A stretch of 10,302 nucleotides of DNA, from NCBI GenBank assembly GCA_022560025.1, contig JAFISE010000401.1, positions 1 to 10,302 of the forward strand. The letters are read 5' to 3'. Positions 1 to 8,425 of this stretch are shown here, piece by piece. The notes under the pieces were generated by a model, which saw only the letters and a program-made list of their open reading frames with translations, did not search any database and had not been told where the DNA came from. How positions within the stretch are numbered: the stretch's first letter is position 1; each line of letters opens with the position of its first letter. Made by a program: the position numbers and the translations under genes. Source of the DNA: Stagonosporopsis chrysanthemi. Lineage: Eukaryota; Ascomycota; Dothideomycetes; Pleosporales; Didymellaceae.

Positions 1-932
1 GTTTGTAGGCTTGGTAGGCTGTCTTGCACTCCTTTGTCCACCACGGTGCAGCACGTCCTTGCTTGCGATCTGGCTTGCCTGCTGTCCTTATAGAGTGCTT
101 GAGCCCCAAGCGGGTCTGGGATGTCCCGGACGCCCATCTCGACAAGCCCTGTGAACTTGGGTAGGCTTGCTTCTGCGACTCGGTAGTGGTATTGATCTAG
201 GTGCTGCATGCCCCTTGTAGAGGTAGGAACATGGGTTACTATTGTCTCGTGGTCTGAACCGCTGTGCATGCTTGCATCAACTTGTGATTGGGCAAATGGG
301 ACGTTGGAGAAGGTAAGGTCGATGACCTGGCCCGCTTGGTGTGTTGGCTGTCCTGGGATGCTGATGTAGTCCATAGAGGCAGCAGCAGCCTATCTAGCTA
401 GCTCAGCACCCCTGTTGGCTGCGCTAGCAGCTGGGTTAAAGGACTCGTGCTTAGCGTTGAAGTCACCCCCTATGAGGCACTGTTGAGGGGGCGTTAGATG
501 CGTAACGTACTGTATTACGCTAGGGGTGTATGGCTGTCTGTAGCAGTTTAGTATAGAGACTCTGTTCACGACAGCCTATAGCAGGTCTAGGTAATTAAGG
601 CTTTCTCTGGCCTAGAGTTTAAGGTAGTGCCCTTTGTGGATGTATGTCATCACCCTGGGGCGGGTTAAGCCTAGTACGTTAGGGGCATCCCAGGTGCTGA
701 TAGGTGCGAGGTATCTGTAGCCTGGGTAGGTAGAAGTTCTTAAGTTAGCACAGGTAAAGGGTTCTTAGATGCATACTACGTCTATGCCCTTCTGGAAGGC
801 TACTTCTAGTATAGTAATGTGGCAGGGAGAGCTCTTGCCAACGTTGGCCTAGCACACGCGGAGTTGGTTTCCCTGCTGGCTAGGCTGTTAATGCCTGTTG
901 CAGGCAGGGGGTGTGTGCAGGTGTTCTAGCAT
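1..932 (-). pseudogene. LINE ORF2, endonuclease domain (partial, broken)
   Basis: ORF2 would encode the endonuclease/reverse transcriptase polyprotein that nicks the target and copies the RNA. The frame begins at an ATG at 930-932. Endonuclease/exonuclease/phosphatase-family motifs appear in order: RVC-stop-ANVGKS near the N-terminus (the stop replaces the usual Gln), DVVCI-stop-EPFT (again Gln; this is the catalytic Glu motif), GGDFNAKH near 450-475, DLTFSN near 310-330, and GSDHETIV near 240-265. The post-endonuclease linker motif APWWTKECKTAY is present near 15-60 but lies in a different frame from the GDFN/SDH part, so there is a frameshift or small deletion around 60-110. In-frame stops also occur near 392 and 552-615. 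Reverse transcriptase is outside the window. Non-functional as it stands. Confidence 0.9.
926..932 (-). promoter_or_regulatory. ORF1 stop / ORF2 start overlap (ATGCTAG)
   Basis: On the minus strand the heptamer ATGCTAG holds the ORF2 start (930-932) and the ORF1 stop (926-928) in overlapping frames. Such a start-stop overlap is known in bicistronic LINEs that translate ORF2 by termination-reinitiation. That this element used it is inference. The TAG could itself be a RIP product of CAG, in which case the original overlap was longer. Confidence 0.5.
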
Positions 933-2735
933 GTGGATGGTGGTTCATCGCTCATGCTAGTGTCCTCCTTCTCTGAGGTTAAGGGGTTAGTGTAGATAGT
1001 TAGTTGTGGGCGTAGACTGTTAGCAGACATATCTCTCACATTTAGGTTTGCACGGCCTGCAGCAGCCTGTCTTAGTCTCTTTTCCCTGCTATTAGTGGGT
1101 AAGGATGCTTGAGAGGCACTGCTTGTTTCTGTTGTAGCTGCTCTGCTATCCTCCTCAGGTGCTTGCCTTCAGAGAGGGGGGTGGGGAGCTAGGATCTCTT
1201 GGGCGGCCTCTGGGGGGGTACCCTTATGCTGCAGCATTGTCTAGTAAAGGGTCGCCTCTACTGTCCTGTAGAGATGCTGATATGTTGCTCTGCCTGCACA
1301 GCAGACAGCATTTAGTTCAGCCTTAGTAGGCTTAATTATGTGTCTATGCACCCAGCAGGGGGCAGCTAGGTAGTTAGAGTGACTAGCTAGGTGTAGGCTA
1401 TGGCAGTTAGCACACTTGGCTTTATAGTGACAGTCTACGCTATAGGGCCCTTAGTGTCTATCTGTGCGGTCCCTGCAGTGTGCACAGCGGGCAACTCGCA
1501 TACAGCGGGCGACGTTGCAGTACTGCTAGCAGCCTAGGTTGTGTCTCTGGATAGTAGGGTGTTTGTAGATTTCTTTTGAGAATTGGCTAGTACCAAAGAG
1601 CTAGAATGAGCAGACTGGCTCTTTGTATGATATAATCTATGTAGTAAGTCTATTCTAGTTAGCCCTATGGCGTGAGGGCCTGCAGCTAACTAGCTGCTTG
1701 CCTGTTTGCGAGCAGACCTCTTCCTCTACTAGCTAGGTAGTGGTAGGCAGTTTAGTACTGTCTAGGGTCTAGAAAGAGCTAGGTACTCCTTGCACAGCGT
1801 AGTTAATCCAGTGTTCTGGGATCCTAATTGCTTCTCTGCCTAGGGCTTTTACTATAAGCTCCTAGTTTCCTTAAGTTAAAAGTTGATCCCTAATTGTTTT
1901 GTTTGCTAGCGTAATTGCCCAGCCTGTGTTAATTGGCAATGCAGTAGGGATGTCTTGAAGGGTGATTCCTTCTACACTCCTGCATACTGCCTGTCTTATT
2001 ACAAAGGGGGAAGGTTGCTGCAATTGCACTAATAGGTTAGAGATAGTGACAAAAATTCGAATGTCTTCCTTTAGCTTAGGGGGTAGGTCAGGCTAGGACC
2101 TAGCAGGGTTTAGGGGCCTGCTGCTGCCCCTGCTTAGCGCTGTGTTTTGGGGGTCTCTAGCTACGTCTGCCTAAGAGCGGCGTCCTAATTCTTGGCTCCT
2201 AGGGTTGCTTTGATTGGTGTCGCTGCTCTAGCAGGAGCTAGGGGGAGAATTGCTTTAGGAGAGGGAGGTCAGAGCCCTAATAACTCTCTGCTGCAGTTCT
2301 GCAGCAATCCTAGCTTCTTAGGGGTTAGAATAGCCTTCTGCGTAATAATCTACAGCTGCTGCAAAGGCAGTAGTAATAGTGTTCTATAGCTAGGTAATCT
2401 TGTAGGTCTTAGTAATATAGCGTTAGACAGCATCAGAGACTTAGGGTTTAGGAGCGCCCCTACTAGGGTTCAGGCTGCTTAGAGGGGGGGCCTAATAATT
2501 CAGGACCCTCTAGAGCTGTTCTAAGGCGCAGTTATTAAGGTGTTAAGGAGACTTAGGGTCTAGGGACCCTGTGTGCTGGGAGGTTAGAGAGCTAGGGGGA
2601 GCAGAAAACTCTGTTATCCTTGCTACGCGCCTCTTTGCGCGTTGCGCAAAGGGCACAAGGGGGGTTAGACGTGTCTTCAGAGTCGCTACAGTAGGCCTAG
2701 TTAATTTGCTAGGATTTTTAGGGCCTCTAGAAAGG
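926..2735 (-). pseudogene. LINE ORF1, gag-like protein with zinc knuckles (broken)
   Basis: ORF1 would encode the nucleic-acid-binding structural protein of the LINE. One frame can be followed for about 600 codons from near 2735 to a TAG at 926-928. Visible parts are: an N-terminal helical stretch (near 2290-2400, with TTAFAAAVDYYAEG); a Ser/Pro/Gln/Arg-rich linker (about 2050-2280); a central gag domain (about 1600-2050, with TLQDIPTALPINTGW, IPEHWINYAVQGVPSSF and CRPSRHRAN); and Cys/His knuckles (about 1340-1530, with RCAHCRD and KCANCHSLH). A charged, Ser/Thr-rich tail leads to the stop. Roughly a dozen or more TAG/TAA codons interrupt the frame, many at positions where Gln reads naturally. 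No ATG start can be assigned with confidence. Confidence 0.88.
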
Positions 2736-2770
2736 GGACCTAAAAATCAAAAAGTTGGTGTTCGGTAGCT

Positions 2771-3103
2771 AAGAGATAGGTCTCTACATTTAGCTCTGAT
2801 CTAAGATATCTAGCTGACTAAAAGAGCTAGCTCAAGTTTTTGTATATATAAAAAATAGATCTCAGTTAGGGCTACAATTTAAGCTACTAATTGTCTAAAT
2901 TGAGCGTAAGCCTATCAAGATATTGCAGATCCTAAGATCTTAATGTAGAGACCTATTTGCTAGTCTACTTATATATAGCTAAGCTAGAAAAAAATTATCT
3001 TATAACTACTTACTTTCTAAGGTCTTACGTTCTTATACTAGCATTCTACTACTTACCTTCTACTCTTCTTTGCTCTATAAAATAGCTAAAAAGCAGAAGA
3101 GCT
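2771..3103. other. AT-rich leader between LINE ORF1 and the 5S gene
   Basis: No coding sequence is seen here. The stretch is AT-rich, with TATATA runs at about 2843-2850 and 2969-2976 and many TAG/CTAG words. It lies just upstream of LINE ORF1 on the minus strand, so it may be the LINE 5' untranslated region, an older degraded repeat, or both. It contains the imperfect inverted repeat listed separately. Confidence 0.5.
2776..2956. repeat. Imperfect inverted repeat (possible foldback or MITE remnant)
   Basis: A perfect 15-bp inverted pair, ATAGGTCTCTACATT at 2776-2790 and its reverse complement at 2942-2956, encloses about 150 bp. Imperfect complementarity seems to continue inward (GATCT and AATATCT-like words on the left against matching words on the right), and there is an inner CAATTTA/TAAATTG pair near 2874-2901. 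The structure could be an old foldback element or a hairpin in the LINE leader. No terminal target duplication is evident. Confidence 0.5.
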
Positions 3104-3113
3104 AAAAACAAAA
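3104..3113 (-). terminator. RNA polymerase III T-run terminator of the 5S gene
   Basis: Immediately downstream of the 5S 3' end on the minus strand are a four-T run and then a five-T run separated by one G. T-runs are the normal Pol III termination signal, so this supports transcription of the 5S gene in this direction. Confidence 0.75.
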
Positions 3114-3114
3114 T

Positions 3115-3233
3115 ACATACAACAGCAGGTATTCGCTAGTGGTCACCCACCTGACTACTAATCCGCCGGCACGTTGCTTAAATAGGGCTGAGCGAACGGA
3201 AAGCCTTGTTTTCAACGTCCTATGGTCGTATGT
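3115..3233 (-). rRNA. 5S ribosomal RNA gene (divergent copy)
   Basis: The minus strand gives a 119-nt sequence beginning ACATACGACCATAGG and ending GCTGTTGTATGT, with the fungal 5S hallmarks GAAAAC, CGCTCAGCC, TTAAGC, TTAGTAGT and GTGGGTGACCAC. Helix I is fully paired (3225-3233 with 3115-3123, one G-U). Helix II pairs perfectly, ACGTTG (3213-3218) with CAACGT (3171-3176), and CAGGT (3149-3153) pairs with ACCTG (3126-3130). Several bases differ from the common ascomycete 5S as I remember it, including TAGCGAATACC where CAGCGAATCCC is usual, but the stems remain complementary. The gene stands alone, as in fungi with dispersed 5S genes. It is probably a real minor 5S type; a recently decayed copy is the alternative. 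Confidence 0.93.
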
Positions 3234-4327
3234 GGCAATGAGTGGATGTTCAAAACCTATAACTCTAAAACGTAGAATGTTGAGGGCTCTCAGCTTACTG
3301 ATCATCATGGTCTCGCCTGTTTGGCGGTTTCTCGATGGGCCTAGGGAGCGACGTGATATCTGTTTGATTTTTGGGGTCAGAAGACGTAAGCGCGTATTGA
3401 TATTCTGTGATCTGGCCTATACGCGTCATGGCGAGTAGAGGAGCACTACAGGTCTTTGGTGATACAACGTCTACCTCTACCGCTCTGTGGCAGGAACACG
3501 TTCACGAGGCCAGCTCAATACTTCCTTCAAATCAATTTCTATGTGCTTAGGTGATTCACGGCAGAACAATAGCGAAAAAAGTTTCTAGCATTGCGATATT
3601 CAAGAGCAGTGAATCTACATCGCAGTTCAGACTGTTTGTGTAAGAATATAGTGCATCAGGTAACAACAGTTGTTAGCAAGGAGTGGTAGTAGTCTATCGT
3701 CTCATGTATGAGTGTATTGTTCTGTGTATGTACAAGTGTGTAATCTAAGCTCAAAAGTAGTCGGACGTATTAGTCATGCCTGCAGAGCAGTCATGTGATG
3801 TAGTCCTAGGCTTACAACAGTGATGTTTCTAATAGTTGAAGCAGTAATGCAAATTTCTTGTAAGAATATATAGAGTAGCATAATTTAACACTACAAAGAA
3901 GCAGTAAGAAGGCTATAGAAGCGCAAACGCAAAGATTAAACGTCACAGACTAAGACAACGACAAACAGGCTGCTATGCGGCGCGATGAATACGAAGCTAA
4001 GGCGGCAACTGCATTTATTTACACGGCTTATACGTTAAGAAGGGGAAGCTTAGGATGTAAGTAGAATGTTGATGGACTATGTTACTTTGGCCTATAGCAT
4101 CGTGTTCAGACTGGCCCTAGATCCTAAAGCCTTAAAGACTACTGCACAAACCTATCTATGTATATTTCCCGTGTCTAACATATCTACCAAAGAATCATGC
4201 TTCACACACGGTTTTGTTCATTACAACCTAATCTAACTACTGATTTTGTGCTGGAAATTCTCTACGCCTGTCTTGACTATGTACGGAAGTGCTAGAGCTA
4301 CATTAGTCATAGCCAAACACCTTTGAC
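3234..4327. other. Intergenic, mostly without recognisable features
   Basis: No convincing gene is seen on either strand. Open frames over 3102-3438 are only 5S sequence and its upstream flank read through. The 5' flank of the 5S gene (just above 3233) has no clear TATA-like box. Repeated words such as TGTAAGAATATA (near 3640 and 3860) may be chance. One faint coding-like stretch on the plus strand (3879-4064) is listed separately. Confidence 0.5.
3879..4064 (+). pseudogene. Faint coding-like remnant, unknown product
   Basis: I do not recognise this. A frame runs about 61 codons from after a TAG at 3876-3878 to a TAG at 4062-4064, with one internal TAA (3951-3953) in a Gln-rich context. It is charged and Ala/Lys-rich, with KKAIEAQTQRLNV before the stop and AAMRRDEYEAKAATAF after it. 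It could be a helical linker of a decayed transposase or other protein, or simply chance. Confidence 0.15.
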
Positions 4328-4513
4328 CTACATGGCTAACCTACCAGAGCTGGAAGCATCAATAAACAGGATGCCGTCTCAATTGATCTTTATGTTCTGC
4401 TGATTGTTCAGGCAAGTCTGCAAGTAGTAACGCTGCACGATCGTGGTCAGGCCGGTTCCAGTGCCAGTCAGAGGGAAAGCAAGGGCCACACCTTAAGAGC
4501 CACTAAAAGTCCA
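4328..4513 (-). pseudogene. Possible STAND NTPase (NB-ARC/NACHT-like) remnant
   Basis: One minus-strand frame is coding-like between stops at 4514-4516 and 4328-4330, interrupted by TAA at 4493-4495 and TGA at 4379-4381. It reads VALAFPLTGTGTGLTTIVQRYY, here split as VALAFPLTG and TGTGLTTIVQRYY, then after about 14 residues and the TGA, DGILFIDASSSGRLA. A hydrophobic strand plus a glycine loop (4442-4465), followed about 30 residues later by a hydrophobic strand ending IDASS, is the spacing of the P-loop and the following strand in fungal NB-ARC-type STAND proteins. The expected P-loop Lys is missing (Leu instead). The similarity is judged by eye and could be coincidental, but the neighbours (ankyrin repeats, Helo-like domain) make a decayed NLR-like fragment plausible. 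Confidence 0.3.
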
Positions 4514-4516
4514 TTA

Positions 4517-5259
4517 GAAGCATTGTTAATACATGCTGCGGAGAGATTAACTAGATAGATACACTGTGATAACTAGTGTAGTCTAGTAGAATGTTTGAGG
4601 GAGAAGCTGTCGGGAATACCTTGGGGCAGACATTGCTGAGCTGAAGTGATAAAGATAATAATCAATAGTGGACTTCTTTGTTTGTATCAACAAGCAAACT
4701 CTGCGGAGGTCACAGAATCGAGGAGTTCTGCGCACGCGTTGAGTCTCGTCTCTGGAATTTGACAGACCACTCCGGCTCATGAAAAAGCCATCGACTAAAC
4801 ATCAAGTTACATTGTACATTTGTTCAGCTTCCATTTGCTGGAACATTCGTCTCTTACTTAGGCTAGCAATTTTCTCCTACTGATCAGGACAGTAGTGCCG
4901 ACCTCCGTTACGAAGATATATGACATGAGTCCGCTTTCAAGCGAAGTCCTATACTGCCTTTTATCGCTTTTTAGTGGCCAAAGGGAACATGTCAACGATT
5001 GGCGTCCGTGCTGATCCACGCGGAATTTCCTCTTCTGTTTTTGCGTCCAGCGAACAATGCTTAAGACACCCCTGCGCTCTTTCCCCCGAACCCTTTTTGA
5101 AGCATGTCTCACCATTACATTCTATCAAATCTGTGCCTGATACCGCACCAGCACTGAGAGCCTTTCACCAGGAAGCGTTAGGTCTCTAATGTACAGTCAG
5201 AGAGGAGACGTCATCATCTAAAGTCGCGGAGAGCCAGCATTGCCGGTTTTACCTTTAAG
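4517..5259. other. Intergenic, no recognised gene
   Basis: No gene is recognised. The minus strand has an 85-codon open frame at 4858-5115 that is rich in Lys and Arg (MVRHASKRVRGKERRG at its start) but has no familiar domain. It happens to share its reading frame with the coding-like stretch at 5260-5517, separated from it by several stops. A 71-codon frame on the opposite strand (4974-5189) overlaps it and is equally unconvincing. Part of the right-hand side may be the 3' untranslated region of the ankyrin gene. Confidence 0.4.
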
Positions 5260-5517
5260 CTACTTCAGAAAAACTTTCGCAAATCCGCGCTGGTGAATGT
5301 CCCACTCAGCAGAGGCTCTGAAGCACCAATTTCGAATCAGCACAACTTCCTCAACCATGTATTCAGCCATCCTTCTAGGGTAGCTGACTATTGACGGTGA
5401 CCGCCACTGCTCTTTCGAGGAAGATCAGGAATAGAAGTGGGAGGCTCTCAGAGTGCTGTACCGCTCTTCAGTCTGACCAGCGCTACCTCTACCTTCGTGG
5501 TCTTCTTTTACAGCAAG
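5260..5517 (-). pseudogene. Coding-like stretch downstream of the ZZ finger, possible lost C-terminus
   Basis: Between a TGA at 5518-5520 and a TAG at 5260-5262 one minus-strand frame is open for 85 codons except for one TGA (5425-5427), which is one transition from CGA (Arg). It contains MAEYMVEEVVLIRNW followed by AEWDIHQRGF, and it has its own ATG at 5368-5370 (36 residues). It could be a further exon of the ankyrin/ZZ gene: a GTAAGA donor-like site lies near 5537, and the stop of the ZZ exon is a TGA that could also derive from CGA. It could also be a separate tiny gene or chance. I do not recognise the sequence. Confidence 0.25.
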
Positions 5518-5545
5518 TCAACCCCAATTCCTCTTACTGTAGGCC

Positions 5546-5742
5546 TCAAGGGTCAATGTTAACGTCTTTGCGCTCCCAGCCATGATTTTCGTGCAGATGA
5601 TCGAGCTGCGATTTGCACATAAAGCAGTAATCGAAATCGGAACAAGTAAGGCAGGTGAACGCTGGGCCGTAAACGTCCTACCAAAGGTCAGTGTACGTTG
5701 ATTCTCTCAGGTAGTTGCACTTACATGATTACATCCATTGCA
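5546..5742 (-). other. ZZ-type zinc finger domain, spliced across an intron
   Basis: The C-terminal domain starts with CNGC (5731-5742), is interrupted after NH by the 47-nt intron, and continues with TCLTC (CxxC, 5642-5653), SDFDYCFMC (Cys at 5624-5626 and 5615-5617) and a His-rich end HLHENH. The C-x2-C ... C-x2-C-x5-C-x2-C ... H pattern and the DFDYC core are those of ZZ fingers, which bind zinc and usually recognise protein tails or SUMO/ubiquitin-like partners. All metal ligands are present in this part, and there is no stop inside it. The reading frame ends at TGA 5546-5548, which may be natural or a CGA-to-TGA change. Confidence 0.85.
5678..5724 (-). other. 47-nt spliceosomal intron inside the ZZ finger
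   Basis: On the minus strand the intron begins GTAAGT, has a perfect fungal branch site CTGAC near its 3' end, and ends TTGGTAG. It lies in phase 0 between His (CAT, 5725-5727) and Asp (GAC, 5675-5677). Removing it restores a complete ZZ finger, while reading through gives a stop within six codons. The splice signals are intact. Confidence 0.88.
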
Positions 5743-5807
5743 ATAGATTTGTCCGTTTGGTCGGCCTTTAACGCAAAACTCGTCCGTTAAAGCACCAAGA
5801 GCGGTCT

Positions 5808-8155
5808 GAGCCGACTCTGACAATTTGTCCAGACTCGCAGTGTTGCCCTGGAATACGGCGATATCGATTGGACTCCATTCGCCAGGAAGTTCAGGCACCG
5901 TAACCCTCTGGCTCATCATCCCGCGCTCGATCAGTAGTTCTACTGCTTGCATTTTCCCAGATCTGCAAGCCCAATGAAGAGCGTTCCAGGATGGATCCTT
6001 CTGATTAGGCCTCGCATCCTTATCATGGACTAATCTGAGAAGCTCCGCGGATCCTCCGGACGCTGCGAGATTAACAAGCTTGTCCGCGGCCGTGGTGGGG
6101 TTGCTCAATTCCAGACCTTTGCTCATGACGTAGTGGAAACATTTCACACGTCCCCCTCTAACAGCCCAATGCAATGCGTTTCGCTGGTGAAAGTCTGTGA
6201 TCCGGAGATCGGCATTCTCGTGCTTCACAATGTATCGCAGAAGACCAATGTGTCCGTGGAAGGCGAAAAGATTGGCCAGACTGCCGTATTGACGGTCGAG
6301 CCTATTCGTCAGATGGTACGCGCCATGCTCAAGGAGATACTGAGCAATCTTGATGTGACCTTTCTGAGACGCGACACGAAGCGGTGCAATGTTTGAAATG
6401 GCGGACGAAAACAGATTGGCGCACTTGTCGACGAGAAACTTTACAACCTCTACCTGACCATTGGCTGCTGCTGCACTAACTGCAGTCCACCCGTACTTGT
6501 CCTGGGCATTGAGGTCCGATTCTGCTTCAAGTAATCTCAACAATCTTCATATATTCTTTGTCAGCCGCAGAGTGAAGAGGTGTCCAGTGAAGATCAGTAG
6601 CAATACTGACATCAGCTCCTTGTCTTAGGAGCAGCTCGGCCATTTCAATGTGCCCCCAGTTTGCCGCATGCCCGAGTGCCGAACAGCCACTTTTAGTAAT
6701 GGCGTGTTTGTCTGCGCCGTTTTACAGTAGTAACTTAGCAAACTCGACATGTCCGTTGCTTGCTACTGAAAGCAGTGGTGTCTACCCATCTTTATGGGAA
6801 GCAGCTGGAAGACCTTTGTCAAGCAGAAGCTTGACGACCTCTAAGTGACCAGAGTTAATGACTGTCCATTCGTCGTCAGCAGTGGCGGTCTAATCTGCCC
6901 CTCGTTCGAATAGAACACGCACCAAGTCAAGGTAGCCTTTATTTGCTGCTGAGGTGATTGAAGAAAACCCCCCGTGTTCTGCGAGGGTAATGTCTGCCTC
7001 TTGCTCTACAAAATATGTAGCAACCTCGGAATGGCCTCCGTGAACCGCCTGGGGCAAAGGTGTATATCCGTCGCGGTCGCGAGCATTGATGTCTGCACCG
7101 TGTTCAAGCAAAAGCTCAACTACTCGGAGACGCCCGGTCGTAGAGGCTACGTGGAGCGGGGTCTTTCCTGTGTCGGTGTGAGTCGATTTATCCGCGCCCT
7201 TCTCCAATAAAAGCCGCACAATCCAGAATGAACCTTCGAAAGCTGCGACACCAAGAGCGTTTCCGTACGTACCGCCTTGCGCGTGGATATTTGCTCCACC
7301 GTCAAGCAGTAGCTGCAATATTTCCCTACTGCCACCTGCAGTAGCAGCAGCTAGTGTACTTACAAACAGCTTTCCCGGTGTTTGTATGCTCGCGCCTTTT
7401 GCAAGCAACATTTCGACGGCTTTCTTATTGCCTGCATATGCGGCACTACCAAGGGCGTTGTTGAAGTCATCACTCTCCACATTGACATCGGCACCTCTCC
7501 TGAGCAATTATTCGAAGGTTGCATCCATATCGCGTAACAAAGCGACCCCTAGAGCTGTACCATAGCGCTCCAACTGCTTGTTGATGTCTGCACCAGAATC
7601 AAGGAGCAGGTCCAACAGCTCTAAGTCACCCTCGCTAGCAGCTACTCCGAGAGCTGTACCAAAACGTCCACAGTCCGCGTCAATGTCTGCACCATTTTCA
7701 AGCAATAGTGAAACAATGGCAGTTTGAACCCCAGATACCGCAGCTCCAAGAGCGTTGCCGTGCGTTCCCCCTCGGTTGTCGATATGGGCGCCATGGTCTA
7801 GAAGAATCTTGACGATTCCTTTGTGACCCTTAGAGACAGCTGTAATAAGGGCACTGTCTAGACCCTCGCTATGTGCATTTATGTCCGCACCGCGGTCGAG
7901 TAGAATCTGTATGACTGACTCGTGGCCTACAGATGCCGCTGCGCGAAGTGCATACCCATGCAGTCCAGCATGAGCATTTGCGTCGGCTCCGTGGTCGAGC
8001 AGCAGCTTGAAGGTTTCAAGGTGACCCCAGAAAGAAGCCGACTGAAGTACGTTGTCATATTCCTCATCTTTTGCGTTAGCATTGGCACCGTCTCTTAGCA
8101 GCGAATTGACCGTCGAGGGATTTCCTTCATGTACAGCCGCCAGAATCTCGCTATC
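5808..8155 (-). other. Array of about 24 ankyrin repeats
   Basis: Repeats of about 33 residues follow one another from DSEILAAVHEG (near 8155) to NTASLDKLSE (near 5808). The first ten are of the fungal type with YGNAL/FGTAL in place of TPLH and end with LLLDxGADINA-like motifs; repeats 11 and 12 have canonical TPLH/TPLP (near 7140 and 7040), and the later ones are more divergent (NALHWA near 6160 and 5970). Repeat 14 (near 6840-6890) is several residues short, and repeat 17 holds the frame break near 6543. Four nonsense codons fall in the array: 7508-7510, 6890-6892, 6782-6784 and 6722-6724. Repeat boundaries are by eye. Confidence 0.9.
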
Positions 8156-8425
8156 ATAGAAGCCTTCTTCAATAGCAGCATTTAAGTTCTGATCCGTCAG
8201 GGCTTGCAAACGTATTGTCGACTTCGTCTTCGGCCTTACTTCTAGCTCATCCCACCCAACTTCTTGTTCGCTGCTAGAGTTAGATAGTGGCTTCTCCGAG
8301 AATCGCAAAGAAACCAATTCCAAGGACGCTTTGGAACTGTCGTCTTGTGCAGCCCAGGACGTGGTATCATTTTCCTCATCGCTTGTGAGAATACGAGGAA
8401 TTGCCTAAGCAGCCAAGTTCTCTTG

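Larger units (their letters stand above)
1..2770 (-). mobile_element. RIP-decayed Tad-like LINE (non-LTR retrotransposon), 5' part
   Basis: Reading the minus strand gives two consecutive LINE reading frames: a gag-like ORF1 with zinc knuckles, then ORF2 starting with an AP-type endonuclease. The element continues beyond position 1, where reverse transcriptase would follow. Both frames are scattered with stop codons, mostly TAG and TAA where Gln is expected, and the DNA is packed with TAG, CTA and CTAG, as expected from CAG/CTG to TAG/CTA transitions. This is the signature of repeat-induced point mutation in ascomycetes. Long stretches otherwise keep frame, so decay is mainly by substitution. 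The right boundary is approximate: coding-like sequence in the ORF1 frame ends near 2735, and no poly(A) or target-site duplication is visible because the 3' end is outside the window. Assignment to the Tad group is by protein resemblance from memory. Confidence 0.9.

Noticed and set aside
2192..2768. Two 65-codon plus-strand open frames (2192-2389 and 2571-2768)
   Set aside because: They are antisense to the LINE ORF1 frame, which has recognisable gag sequence on the minus strand.
3102..3438. Short open frames on both strands over the 5S gene
   Set aside because: They are 5S rRNA sequence and flank translated by chance.
6133..7210. Plus-strand open frames at 6133-6396, 6648-6848 and 6974-7210
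   Set aside because: They are antisense to the ankyrin array and have no familiar domain.
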